A DNA stretch of 46,872 bases from Actinomycetota bacterium (GTDB lineage: Bacteria; Actinomycetota; Acidimicrobiia; Spongiisociales; UBA5794): positions 1-46,872 of the forward strand of contig JASJXX010000010.1 in NCBI GenBank assembly GCA_030123765.1, read 5' to 3'. The notes below the pieces were generated by a model. It ran no database searches. It worked only from the letters and a program-made list of their open reading frames with translations, and was not told where the DNA came from. Position numbers and translations under genes: made by a program. Shown one piece after another: positions 18,403-26,462 of this stretch (positions are counted from its first letter, which is position 1; each line of letters starts with the position of its first letter).

Positions 18403-18475
18403 TCGTCGTTCCAGGCTCCCCGCCGCCCTGCCTGCCAGCCTCGTGCCAGAATGCGGCGACGGAGAGGAACTGCCG

Positions 18476-19837
18476 ATGCAATCAATCAATCCTGCCACCG
18501 ACGAGATCATCGCAACCTATGACGAGACACCGCCTCACGCCGTCCAGGAGCAGATCGCGACGGCAGACCTTCTTCAGCGGGCATGGGCGCAGACCACGGT
18601 CGCCGAACGCAGGCTTCCGATGCGTCGTCTCGCCGAGATCTTGGAGGGCCGCAGGGAGGAGCTCGCGGTCCTCATGGCGACCGAGATGGGTAAACCGGTT
18701 GCCGAGGGGCGAGCCGAAGTCGACAAATGCGCATGGGTATCTCGCTACTACGCCGATGAGGCACAACAGATCCTCGCCGATGAGCACATCGAGGCTGGCC
18801 GGAGAGCAAGTTACGTCGCGTATCGGCCCCTCGGCGTGGTTCTCGCGATCATGCCGTGGAACTTCCCGCTGTGGCAAGTCTTTCGGTTCCTGGCACCCGC
18901 GCTCATGGCGGGCAACGCAGGCCTTCTCAAGCACTCGTCGAACGTCACGGGATGCGCACTCGCGATCGACGAGATGGTTGTAGAAGCGGGCTTCCCCGAC
19001 GGCCTCTTCCGTTCGCTGATCCTGCCTTCGGATCGGGTGGATGAAGTGCTTGCGCATCCAGCGGTCCGCGCCGCGACGCTGACCGGATCCGACGCCGCCG
19101 GACGATCCGTCGCAGCTAAGTCCGGTGCCCTGTTGAAGAAGACCGTGCTCGAACTCGGTGGCTCCGACCCGTACCTCATCCTCGCAGACGCGGATCTCGA
19201 CCTCGCCGCAGAGGCGTGCAGCACGGCGCGACTCGTCAACGGCGGGCAGTCATGTATTGCCGCAAAGAGGTTCATCGTCCACGAGGACGTCCTCGACGCC
19301 TTCACAGAGAAGCTCATCGCCGCGATGGCTTCGCGCACCATGGGCAACCCCCTCGACGAATCCGTGACGATCGGCCCCCAGGCAAGAAAGGATCTGCGCG
19401 ACGAACTCCACAGCCAGGTTCTGCGCTCGGTCGAGGCGGGTGCACACCTCGCTCTCGGTGGGAGGATCCCGCACGGTCCGGGGGCGTTCTACCCGCCAAC
19501 GGTTCTTACCGGGGTGACGCCGCAGATGCCTGTGTTTCGAGAGGAGACCTTCGGCCCCGTCGCTGCGATCACCTCGGTCGCGTCCGAGGGAGAGGCGGTC
19601 AGACTCGCCAACGACTCATCCTTCGGGCTGGGTGCTGCCGTCTTCACGCGAGACACCGAGCGCGGCGAGCAGATTGCTCGGGACCAGCTCGAAGCGGGCG
19701 CCTGCTTCGTGAACGCTTCCGTCGCTTCAGACCCCCGACTGCCCTTCGGCGGGATCAAGGGCTCCGGGTACGGTAGGGAGTTGTCACACATCGGGATGCG
19801 CGAGTTCCTCAATGTCAAGACCGTGGTGGTTGCCTAA
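18476..19837 (+). CDS. Aldehyde dehydrogenase (succinate-semialdehyde type)
   Basis: A 453-residue NAD(P)-dependent aldehyde dehydrogenase. MPWNFPLWQVFR is the cofactor segment, LELGGSDP carries the general base E226, and NGGQSCIAAKRF the catalytic C260. FREETFGPV and the C-terminal PFGGIKGSGYGRELS are the remaining family blocks. Length and the GGQSCIAAKRFIV block fit short succinate-semialdehyde dehydrogenases of the mycobacterial GabD1 kind, but related aldehydes are possible. ATG 18476 has GGAGAGGAA upstream. It is followed by the thiolase operon with its own promoter. Confidence 0.88.
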   Translation: MQSINPATDEIIATYDETPPHAVQEQIATADLLQRAWAQTTVAERRLPMRRLAEILEGRREELAVLMATEMGKPVAEGRAEVDKCAWVSRYYADEAQQILADEHIEAGRRASYVAYRPLGVVLAIMPWNFPLWQVFRFLAPALMAGNAGLLKHSSNVTGCALAIDEMVVEAGFPDGLFRSLILPSDRVDEVLAHPAVRAATLTGSDAAGRSVAAKSGALLKKTVLELGGSDPYLILADADLDLAAEACSTARLVNGGQSCIAAKRFIVHEDVLDAFTEKLIAAMASRTMGNPLDESVTIGPQARKDLRDELHSQVLRSVEAGAHLALGGRIPHGPGAFYPPTVLTGVTPQMPVFREETFGPVAAITSVASEGEAVRLANDSSFGLGAAVFTRDTERGEQIARDQLEAGACFVNASVASDPRLPFGGIKGSGYGRELSHIGMREFLNVKTVVVA

Positions 19838-19881
19838 CGTTCGCCGAGCGACGCGACGGATGCAACTCCGCGCTCCCCCTG

Positions 19882-19904
19882 TACAATATTGAGCGTTCAC
19901 TCAA
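19882..19904 (+). promoter_or_regulatory. Thiolase promoter -10 and TetR-type operator
   Basis: A -10 box TACAAT (19882-19887) is followed by TTGAGCGTTCACTCAA (19889-19904), which would cover the transcription start. The box shares the TTGAG and CTCAA arms and 16-bp length with box 1 at 2848, so the same TetR probably represses this operon. Confidence 0.65.
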
Positions 19905-19919
19905 GAATTGAGGTCTGTG

Positions 19920-21215
19920 ATGTCGCCATCCAAGAAGGCGAGACGTGTAGCGATCATTGACGGCCTCCGCACGCCGTTCGCCAAGTCCGGCTCCGCGTTC
20001 AAGAATCTGTCCACCCTCGACCTTGCAAGCGGTGTCGTAGCGGAGCTCGTCGCCCGCTCTGGCATTGATGCCTCCACAGTCGACCGCGTTGTCTACGGCG
20101 CCGTGATCGCAGACGTGAGTGCTCCGAACATCGCGCGAGAGATCGTGCTTGCAGGTCCCCTCCCTGACTCGGTCGACGCCTACTCCGTGTCAAGGGCGTG
20201 CGCCACCTCAACGCAGTCCTTCGTTGAGGGAGCTCAGTCAATCCTCCTCGGTGAGACCGACATCGTCATTGTTGGAGGCGCTGACTCGCTCTCGAGACCG
20301 CCGATCACTTACTCGGATCGCTTCATCGATATCCTCATGGAGGCGAGCGCTGCCAGGGATCTGTCATCGAGAGTCAAGGCGTTCTCAAAGACCAGGCCAA
20401 GGGACCTCGCCCCGAAGCCCCCTGCGATCGCAGAACGGTCGACGGGCAAGACGATGGGCCACTGCGCAGAGGAGATGGCCAGGGAGAACGGCATTTCACG
20501 CGAGGCGCAGGACGAGTTCACCGTTCGGTCACATGCCAGGACCCTCGACGCATGGGAGTCCGGGATCTTCGACAGTGAAGTAATGGCGTATCCGATCCCC
20601 CCGAAGTTCACGGAGACGATCGTAAGGGATACGATCCCGCGGTCGGATACCACGATGGAGAAGCTCGCCACACTCAAGCCTGTCTTCGATCGCAAGTACG
20701 GGTCGGTGACGGCAGCAAACTCGTCGCCGCTCACTGACGGCGCCTCAGCGCTTCTGCTCATGGATGCGTCCGTTGCAGAGGCACTCGGCTACGAGCCGAA
20801 GGCGTACCTCCGATCGTACGCGTTCGCTGCACTCGACCCGAACTGGCAGCTCCTGATGGGCCCGGCGTTCGCAACGCCACTCGCACTCGACAAGGCGGGT
20901 ATGACTCTTGACGACATCGACCTGATCGACATGCACGAAGCATTCGCGGCGCAGGTCCTGTCAAACGTCCAGGCTTTCGCGTCTGACAAATTCGCCCAAC
21001 AGCGCCTTGGCAGGAAGAAGGCGATCGGCGAGATCGACGACGCGAAGTTCAACGTCTACGGTGGTTCGATCTCGATCGGCCATCCGTTCGGCGCGACCGG
21101 CACGCGACAGATCGCGACAATGGCGAACGAGCTTGACCGACGCGGCGGCGGGACGGCACTGATTACGCAATGTGCGGCGGGCGGCCTCGGCGCTGCCGTC
21201 GTGCTCGAGAGGTGA
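19920..21215 (+). CDS. fadI: Acetyl-CoA acyltransferase (thiolase, FadI-like)
   Basis: A 431-residue thiolase, the last enzyme of beta-oxidation, cleaving 3-ketoacyl-CoA with CoA. SRACATSTQS holds the nucleophilic C94, GHPFGATG the catalytic histidine and TQCAAGGLGAA the second cysteine. DMHEAFAAQVL is the HEAF block. The length above 400 with an insertion in the middle fits the FadI/trifunctional-protein beta class, which partners the FadJ-type alpha chain. ATG 19920 is preferred because GAGG lies at 19910-19913. The gene ends five bases before fadJ, so the two are one operon. Confidence 0.92.
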   Translation: MSPSKKARRVAIIDGLRTPFAKSGSAFKNLSTLDLASGVVAELVARSGIDASTVDRVVYGAVIADVSAPNIAREIVLAGPLPDSVDAYSVSRACATSTQSFVEGAQSILLGETDIVIVGGADSLSRPPITYSDRFIDILMEASAARDLSSRVKAFSKTRPRDLAPKPPAIAERSTGKTMGHCAEEMARENGISREAQDEFTVRSHARTLDAWESGIFDSEVMAYPIPPKFTETIVRDTIPRSDTTMEKLATLKPVFDRKYGSVTAANSSPLTDGASALLLMDASVAEALGYEPKAYLRSYAFAALDPNWQLLMGPAFATPLALDKAGMTLDDIDLIDMHEAFAAQVLSNVQAFASDKFAQQRLGRKKAIGEIDDAKFNVYGGSISIGHPFGATGTRQIATMANELDRRGGGTALITQCAAGGLGAAVVLER

Positions 21216-21219
21216 ACCG

Positions 21220-23373
21220 ATGACTTACACAAACTTCCGCTTCGAACTCAGCGACGAGGGTGTCGCCACGGTCCTCATCGATCGTGTCGATGCGTCGATG
21301 AACACACTCGGCATCGACCTCATCGCTGAACTTGCGGAGGTTGTCGAGCGCCTTGAGCAGGACGATGTCAAGGCCGTTGTGATCGGCTCGGCGAAGCGAG
21401 ACTTTCTCGCGGGCGCAGACATCCGCATGTTCTCGGGAGCGGTGACCGCAGATACAGCGATCAAAGGGCTCCAGGCAATCCATGCCATCTTCGATCGCAT
21501 TGAGGCGCTCCACCTGGATGCCGGTAAGCCTGTCGTGGCCGCCATCCACGGAGTCTGCCTCGGTGGTGGTCTCGAACTCGCCCTCACGGCATCGTCGCGT
21601 ATCTGCTCAGCGAGCCCGAGGACTCAGCTCGGTCAGCCCGAAGTGCAGCTCGGACTCATCCCCGCAGCCGGCGGCACGCAACGGCTCCCTGCGCTCATCG
21701 GTCTTGCGGCTGGACTCGAGATGATCGTCGGCGGAAAGCCGGTACGTTCCTACAAAGCAAAGAAGCTCGGCCTCGTCGACGAGGTCACCCCACCTGAGGT
21801 ACTCCTCGAAGTTGCCCAGAAGCGCGCGCTTGCAGCAATCGGAGCGGAAGCTCCTGAACGCGGGATCGCCTCGAAACTATCTTCCGACAACCTCCAGAGA
21901 CTCGCCCTCGAGAAGAACCCTGCGGGTCGTCGCCTGCTCTTCAAGAAGGCCTACGACGTGATGATGAAGCAGTCTGGCGGCCACTACCCGGCGCCCAAGC
22001 GGGCCATCGAAGCGATCCGGATCGGAGCGGAGAAGGGTCGTGCCGCTGGTGTTGCGGCAGAGATCCGCTTCTTTGCAGAGCTCGTGCTCACACCTGAGAC
22101 AGCAGCGCTCCAGTCGATCTTCTTCGCTACCCAGGAGCTCAAGAGTGACAAGGGCATCGATTCAGATGCGGAGCCCCGAGAGATCTCGAACGTGGCGGTG
22201 CTCGGTGGTGGCTTGATGGGCGGGGGCATCGCAGCGGTCTCGACGCTCAAGGCAGGCAAGACCGTGCGCATCAAGGAGATCGACGACGCCGGTGTCGCCC
22301 GCGGCCTCGCCTACGTCAACAAAGTGGTCACCCGTCAGGCGAAACGTCGACGCATGTCCTCGTTCGAGGTTGACCAGATCCTGAACCGGGTCACAGGCTC
22401 ATCGACCTGGGCTGGCTTCGCGCAGACCGACATCATCATCGAAGCCGTATTCGAGGATCTCGACCTCAAGCACAGCATCATCAAGGAGGTCGAGAAGGTC
22501 GTCGGTGAGAATACGATCTTCGCCTCGAACACGTCAACGCTGCCGATCACCGCGATCGCCGAAGCGAGTGGGCGGCCCGAGCTCGTTGTCGGGATGCACT
22601 ACTTCTCACCCGTCGAGAAGATGCCCCTCCTCGAAGTGATCACAACAGACGCGACGGCAGATTGGGTGACGGCCACGGCGGTGAAGCTCGGCAAGGAGCA
22701 GGGCAAGACGGTGATAGTCGTCAACGACGGCACCGGGTTCTACACCTCCCGCCTGCTCGGCCCGTACCTCAACGAGGCTGCATATCTACTCGAGGAGGGC
22801 GCCTCCGTGGAGGCGATCGACGAGGCCGTGGCCGACTGGGGCTTCCCCATCGGGCCCCTGCTCCTCACCGACGAGGTCGGCATCGACGTCGGCGCACACG
22901 TTGCGACCATCCTGCACGCGGCCTTCGGCGATCGGATGAGGGGGCCCGACATGATGGCCGGACTCATCAAGGACGGTCGCAAGGGCCGCAAGAACGGCCG
23001 GGGCTTCTACCTGTACACGGACGGCAAACGAGGTGACGTCGACGAGACGGTCTACGACGCGCTCGGCCTCGGGCCCCGCGTACGGGTCTCCGAAGAGGAG
23101 ATCCAGGAACGCATGTCGCTTGTGTTCATCAACGAGGCGACGCTCTGCCTCCAGGAGGGCATCCTGCGCTCGGCGCGCGACGGCGACATCGGAGCCGTCT
23201 TCGGCCTCGGTTACCCACCATTCCGCGGAGGTCCGTTCTTCACCGTCGACCAGATGGGAGCGGACGTCGTCGTAGCCAAGCTCGAAGCACTCGAAGCCCG
23301 CTTCGGAGAACGCTTCGCACCAGCCCAGATCCTCAAGGATCACGCCGAGACGGGCAAGAGCTTCCGGAAGTAG
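21220..23373 (+). CDS. fadJ: Fatty-acid oxidation complex alpha chain (FadJ/FadB-like)
   Basis: A 717-residue bifunctional enzyme. Residues 1-190 are an enoyl-CoA hydratase/isomerase (crotonase) domain: FLAGADIRMF and GVCLGGGLELAL form the oxyanion hole and QPEVQLGLIPAAGGTQRL holds a catalytic Glu. From about residue 325 a 3-hydroxyacyl-CoA dehydrogenase begins with the NAD-binding VLGGGLMGGGIAAV. MHYFSPVEKMPLLEV carries the catalytic His, and a duplicated C-terminal helical domain follows. It works with the thiolase immediately upstream. Regulation is expected through the TTGAG operator ahead of the thiolase. Confidence 0.93.
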   Translation: MTYTNFRFELSDEGVATVLIDRVDASMNTLGIDLIAELAEVVERLEQDDVKAVVIGSAKRDFLAGADIRMFSGAVTADTAIKGLQAIHAIFDRIEALHLDAGKPVVAAIHGVCLGGGLELALTASSRICSASPRTQLGQPEVQLGLIPAAGGTQRLPALIGLAAGLEMIVGGKPVRSYKAKKLGLVDEVTPPEVLLEVAQKRALAAIGAEAPERGIASKLSSDNLQRLALEKNPAGRRLLFKKAYDVMMKQSGGHYPAPKRAIEAIRIGAEKGRAAGVAAEIRFFAELVLTPETAALQSIFFATQELKSDKGIDSDAEPREISNVAVLGGGLMGGGIAAVSTLKAGKTVRIKEIDDAGVARGLAYVNKVVTRQAKRRRMSSFEVDQILNRVTGSSTWAGFAQTDIIIEAVFEDLDLKHSIIKEVEKVVGENTIFASNTSTLPITAIAEASGRPELVVGMHYFSPVEKMPLLEVITTDATADWVTATAVKLGKEQGKTVIVVNDGTGFYTSRLLGPYLNEAAYLLEEGASVEAIDEAVADWGFPIGPLLLTDEVGIDVGAHVATILHAAFGDRMRGPDMMAGLIKDGRKGRKNGRGFYLYTDGKRGDVDETVYDALGLGPRVRVSEEEIQERMSLVFINEATLCLQEGILRSARDGDIGAVFGLGYPPFRGGPFFTVDQMGADVVVAKLEALEARFGERFAPAQILKDHAETGKSFRK

Positions 23374-23468
23374 GTTCCCTGACCACCGTGCATCCTCCTT
23401 CGTGGAGCCAGCAGCGACTGTGGTGGGTTACATCGAGGGGACACGAACGACGATACGCGGCACCGTAG

Positions 23469-23530
23469 CTCTCCCCATCACAGCATGACATGAGGGAGAG
23501 ACGGCTGAGCGCAGCGACGTCGGGGGGGTC
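23469..23530. repeat. Hairpin repeat, possible REP-like element
   Basis: CTCTCCC (23469-23475) pairs with GGGAGAG (23494-23500), followed by ACGGCTGAGCGCAGCGACG and a G7 run. The layout of a C/G-rich hairpin followed by ACGGC(A/T)GAGCG recurs at 46793-46824 inside the E2 gene. It lies in the otherwise empty stretch after fadJ. Confidence 0.4.
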
Positions 23531-23577
23531 TTTGGGGTCACGTGAAGTGCGAAGCATCGGACCTCCGCTCGCGAGGA

Positions 23578-23715
23578 TTGGCTGATCCGCTGGTGGGAGA
23601 CGCCGAGCAGCGCTCCGCTGTCGTGGGTCGGCAGTCCTTCCTCCCGCAGAATCTTGGCTGCCTCACGCCGTGCCTCTGTCGCCGCCGCGCTTCCTTCGTG
23701 CGCGACGGCGAGCGA
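23578..23715 (-). pseudogene. Remnant of an HTH (HicB-antitoxin-like) gene
   Basis: On the minus strand this stretch reads as an Ala/Glu-rich helix (AAATEARREAAKILREEGL) running into HDSGALLGVSHQRISQ, a helix-turn-helix typical of the C-terminus of HicB-family antitoxins and similar small DNA-binding proteins. There is no fitting N-terminus: the frame enters the end of the YceI gene, and no matching C-terminus follows. I read it as a fragment left by deletion. The match is by eye only, so this is tentative. Confidence 0.35.
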
Positions 23716-23717
23716 AG

Positions 23718-24296
23718 CTACGAGGCCAAAGAGGCCTGGACTTCGATCTCGATGACGATCTTCTTCGAGACCAGAACACCACCCGAATCCAGTGCGACGT
23801 TCCAATTGAGTCCCCACTCCTCGCGCATCACCGCAGTCGACGCAGAGAACATCGCCTTCGAGTTGCCCCATGGATCGTCGGTGATCCCATGGAACTCGAA
23901 GTCAAGGATGATCGGCTTCGTGACGTCCTTGATCGTGAGATCACCCGTCAGCTTCCATGAGCCGCCACTCGGCTGCACAGCAGTTGACACGAAACGTATC
24001 TCCGGATAGACCTCCACATCGAAGAAGTCCTCAGACTTGATGTGAACGTCGCGGTCCTCTGATCCAGTCGAGATGGAAGCGGCCTCGATTACGATCTCGA
24101 CCTGTGATTCTTCCGGGTTCTCGGCGACATCGATGTATCCAGTGACCGCGCCGAATACGCCACGAACCTTGGTGACCATTAGGTGACGCGCTACGAATTC
24201 GGCCGACGTGTGCTCTGAGTCGATCTCCCACCGCCCTACTCGAGGGAGAATCCTCGAATCGCTGGTTCGAGTGAGTGTGTGTGTTGGAATGGTCAT
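23718..24296 (-). CDS. YceI-family lipid-binding protein
   Basis: A 192-residue YceI-fold (lipocalin-like) protein. GRWEIDSEHTSAEFVARHL opens the domain, VRGVFGAVTGYIDV and EDFFDVEVYPEIRF are the next conserved strands, and LTGDLTIKDVTKPI follows. Family members bind polyisoprenoid chains in a beta-barrel. There is no signal peptide here, so it is probably cytoplasmic. ATG 24296 has an AAGGAGATG ribosome-binding site. It is divergent from a MarR gene with two palindromes between them, a common actinobacterial pairing in which the MarR controls both genes. Confidence 0.9.
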   Translation of the reverse strand: MTIPTHTLTRTSDSRILPRVGRWEIDSEHTSAEFVARHLMVTKVRGVFGAVTGYIDVAENPEESQVEIVIEAASISTGSEDRDVHIKSEDFFDVEVYPEIRFVSTAVQPSGGSWKLTGDLTIKDVTKPIILDFEFHGITDDPWGNSKAMFSASTAVMREEWGLNWNVALDSGGVLVSKKIVIEIEVQASLAS

Positions 24297-24324
24297 CGCA
24301 TCTCCTTGATTGCGCTGGACAATC

Positions 24325-24397
24325 ATTGCTTTATGCAATGCTTGCATCACACAACTATACCCAACTGGTTGCGTTACGCAACTACGTTCTCTAGGAT
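24325..24397. promoter_or_regulatory. MarR operators and leaderless MarR promoter
   Basis: Two inverted repeats share TTGC/GCAA arms: ATTGCTTTATGCAAT (24325-24339, overlapped by ATGCAATGCTTGCAT at 24333-24347) and GTTGCGTTACGCAAC (24368-24382, perfect 7-1-7). TAGGAT (24392-24397) is a -10 six bases before the MarR GTG. The second repeat sits just upstream of it, a position that would block RNA polymerase. Confidence 0.65.
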
Positions 24398-24403
24398 TGC
24401 CCT

Positions 24404-24868
24404 GTGAGAGTCAAACTCAAGAAGACGCCAGCCTCCGAAACATGGCAAGCCATGATGACTGCTTTCACGCGCGTCAACAGGATGCTTGCCATAGAGATGG
24501 ACGACGAGACCGAGATCTCTCTCGACTGGTACTCCATCCTGCTGAGGCTTTCGCAGGCGGAACTCGGCGTCATGCGCCTCTCCGAAGTCGCCGATCAGGT
24601 AGGCCTGAGCAGGAGCGCGACGACGCGTCTCGTCGACAGACTCGAACGCGACGGATTGGTCGAGCGGCGGGCGTGTGAAACGGACCGTCGCGGCACCTAC
24701 GTCGGACTCACGCCGAAAGGCGAGGAGACGTTTCGCGGGGCCGGCAGGATCCATCTCAAGGGCATCGACGAGCACGTTGGCACACACCTCACACCTGCTG
24801 AGTTGAGTCAGCTCAAGGCTCTCTTGATCACGCTGGCTGATGGAGTGGAGGGGGAGCCCTGTCGATGA
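24404..24868 (+). CDS. MarR-family regulator
   Basis: A 154-residue winged-helix MarR protein. RLSEVADQVGLSRSATTRLVDRLERDGLVERR is the recognition helix and start of the wing, and GTYVGLTPKGEETF the end of the wing. Flanking helices form the dimer interface. GTG 24404 appears leaderless, with TAGGAT six bases upstream. Two palindromes in the divergent region suggest that it represses itself and the YceI gene. The ligand is not evident; members of this group often sense phenolics or oxidants. Confidence 0.9.
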   Translation: MRVKLKKTPASETWQAMMTAFTRVNRMLAIEMDDETEISLDWYSILLRLSQAELGVMRLSEVADQVGLSRSATTRLVDRLERDGLVERRACETDRRGTYVGLTPKGEETFRGAGRIHLKGIDEHVGTHLTPAELSQLKALLITLADGVEGEPCR

Positions 24869-25125
24869 TCTCAGGTGAGACGACCGACTGACTCACGCTC
24901 CGCCTCAGGTGTCGATCGCGCTCATCACGACGACACTCCTCGCCGAAATCCTGACCGGTTTTCTCAACACCGTGCGCCACCATCGAACAGCGGGATGCTT
25001 CGCGACAACCCGATACGACACCGATTCACGCAACGCTGAACCCAAGCCAGGCTATCACCTGTTACCTAACTCATGTATGCACGCGCACATATCGTGCTCC
25101 AGACGGAGGTGGTGGAGACGCCGCT
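24869..25125. other. Intergenic stretch without a gene
   Basis: Between the MarR gene and the convergent ArsR gene I see no convincing coding sequence, RNA gene or terminator hairpin. An open frame at 24909-25145 has a composition unlike real proteins here and runs into the ArsR gene. Confidence 0.5.
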
Positions 25126-25437
25126 TTACACGGCTGGCGTGTTGAGTTGGTCCTCCATGACGGAGAGCAGCAGATCGAGCGCCTGGTTGATCTTCGGCGA
25201 GGTCACCTTGTAGTACACGCGCTGCCCATCACGGCGGCTCGTGACGAGGCCCTTGCTCTTGAGAATCGCGAGGTGCTGAGATGCGTTCGCCTGAGCGATG
25301 TTCGTTGCCTCGCACAGCTCCTTGACCGATCGTTCACCATCGCGGAGCGCGCCGATCAGGATGAGCCGCTTCGGGTCGGCAAGGCCTTTGCAGACGCTCG
25401 CATGGAGATCATGTAGCTGGTCTCGAATGTCAGACAT
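25126..25437 (-). CDS. ArsR-family regulator, candidate sHdr regulator
   Basis: A 103-residue ArsR/SmtB winged-helix repressor: LADPKRLILIGALRDGE, then the recognition segment NIAQANASQHLAILKSKGLV and the wing RRDGQRVYYKV. It has two cysteines, C16 in the first helix and C42 in VKELCEAT. Sulfur-oxidation clusters of this kind are often governed by ArsR-type sensors (sHdrR, SqrR) that form a disulfide or polysulfide bridge, but those use other positions, so the mechanism is inferred. It is divergent from tusA, the first gene of the sulfur cluster. The ATG at 25437 is chosen because it puts the HTH at the usual position. Confidence 0.85.
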   Translation of the reverse strand: MSDIRDQLHDLHASVCKGLADPKRLILIGALRDGERSVKELCEATNIAQANASQHLAILKSKGLVTSRRDGQRVYYKVTSPKINQALDLLLSVMEDQLNTPAV

Positions 25438-25492
25438 GAGCCCCACTATGGCACGGCTCGGCGCTGTGGCAAAGACGACGATCCGAAACCGT

Positions 25493-25521
25493 TTGCAACT
25501 GCTCTTCGCGAAATGCATAAT
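25493..25521 (+). promoter_or_regulatory. Promoter of the sulfur-oxidation operon
   Basis: TTGCAA (25493-25498) and CATAAT (25516-25521) are separated by exactly 17 bases. Start of transcription would be near 25528, giving a leader of about 80 bases. An AT-rich patch around 25512-25545 with related ATGCATA, ATATGCGCA and ATGCGAA words overlaps the -10 and could bind the divergent ArsR. Confidence 0.5.
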
Positions 25522-25610
25522 GATCTCAAGATATGCGCAGATGCGAATGTCTTAGGGGGCGGCCACGGTGGATCGTCTGAGGCAGCCCTCCTACCCAACG
25601 AGGAGGTTGC

Positions 25611-25850
25611 ATGAACGACATCACAACCGACCAACTACTCGACTGCTCCGGGCTGCTCTGCCCGATGCCGGTTGTCAAGACCTCACAAGCGATCAAGACG
25701 ATCGAGGTCGGCCAGGTGCTGGAGATGGTCGCGACCGATCCGGGCGCGCCACTAGATATGGAAGCGTGGGCCCGCCAGACAGGGCACCCGCTCCTGAAAC
25801 AGACCGCGGGGGACGGCGAGTACCGCTTCTGGTTCCGCCGGACGAAGTAA
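25611..25850 (+). CDS. tusA: TusA sulfur carrier
   Basis: A 79-residue TusA-family protein. LDCSGLLCPMPVVKT contains the CPxP motif, with C17 as the persulfide-carrying cysteine and an additional C12. TusA passes sulfane sulfur between proteins in the cytoplasm. In sulfur oxidizers it receives sulfur from rhodanese or DsrE proteins and feeds Dsr or sHdr. A GAGGAGG ribosome-binding site precedes the ATG. It opens the 21-kb operon and is followed after 13 bases by dsrE2. Confidence 0.95.
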   Translation: MNDITTDQLLDCSGLLCPMPVVKTSQAIKTIEVGQVLEMVATDPGAPLDMEAWARQTGHPLLKQTAGDGEYRFWFRRTK

Positions 25851-25863
25851 GAAAGGAGATCGC

Positions 25864-26421
25864 ATGACTGACGTAGGCGAACGCACATTCACCGCCCCGA
25901 CGGCAGACACGCCCATGGAACAGACAAGTGGATCCGATCGTAAGAGGATGGCGCTGGTCGCATCCAAAGGTGGACTCGATGAGGTATTCCCCGTCCTCAT
26001 CATGGCCACAACAGCTGCAGCCCTCGACTGGGAAGTCGGGATCTTCTGCACCTTCTACGGGCTCGACATGATCAACGAGAAGCGGATGCACAAACTCAAA
26101 GTGTCGCCGATCGGAAATCCCGCCGCTCCTCCGCCCCTCAAGGGCAGGGAGATAGGGATGCCGACCTTCCTCGGCATCATACCGGGCATGACGAAGATGG
26201 CAACCTGGATGATGAAGGGATGGATGTCCGACTCGAAGATGCCTGACTTCGAGGAGATGATGGCGATCTGCATCGACGGTGGGGTCAAGTTCTATGCATG
26301 TGCGACGACGATGGGCGTCATGAACGTGAAACAGGAAGACATCATGAAAGGGGCGACGTGCCTCGGAGCTGCCGCGTTCCTTGACTTCGCTGCCGACGCA
26401 GATCTGGCGCTCTTCATCTAG
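25864..26421 (+). CDS. dsrE2: DsrE2-type sulfur-transfer protein
   Basis: A 185-residue DsrE/F-like protein of the DsrE2 group. KRMALVASKGGLDEVFPVLIMA starts the fold, FCTFYGLDMI carries C62 and YACATTMGVMNVK carries C146, the cysteine conserved in DsrE2. A methionine-rich insertion (MTKMATWMMKGWM) lies between them. DsrE2 proteins accompany TusA and probably relay protein-bound persulfide; some are membrane-associated. AAGGAG precedes the ATG. The tusA-dsrE2-dsrE3 trio beside shdr genes is a known arrangement. Confidence 0.88.
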   Translation: MTDVGERTFTAPTADTPMEQTSGSDRKRMALVASKGGLDEVFPVLIMATTAAALDWEVGIFCTFYGLDMINEKRMHKLKVSPIGNPAAPPPLKGREIGMPTFLGIIPGMTKMATWMMKGWMSDSKMPDFEEMMAICIDGGVKFYACATTMGVMNVKQEDIMKGATCLGAAAFLDFAADADLALFI

Positions 26422-26462
26422 CCACGGAACAGCAATCGAGTCGATGAGAAGGAGGGCACCAA

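Noticed and set aside
23542-24009. + strand open frame opposite yceI
   Set aside because: It is antisense to YceI; the protein has no coherent motif.
24909-25145. Possible 78-residue gene
   Set aside because: No ribosome-binding site or recognisable motif, odd composition, and it runs into the ArsR gene.
25126-25437. Arsenic-resistance regulator
   Set aside because: No ars genes are nearby, and the canonical ELCVCDL metal site is absent.
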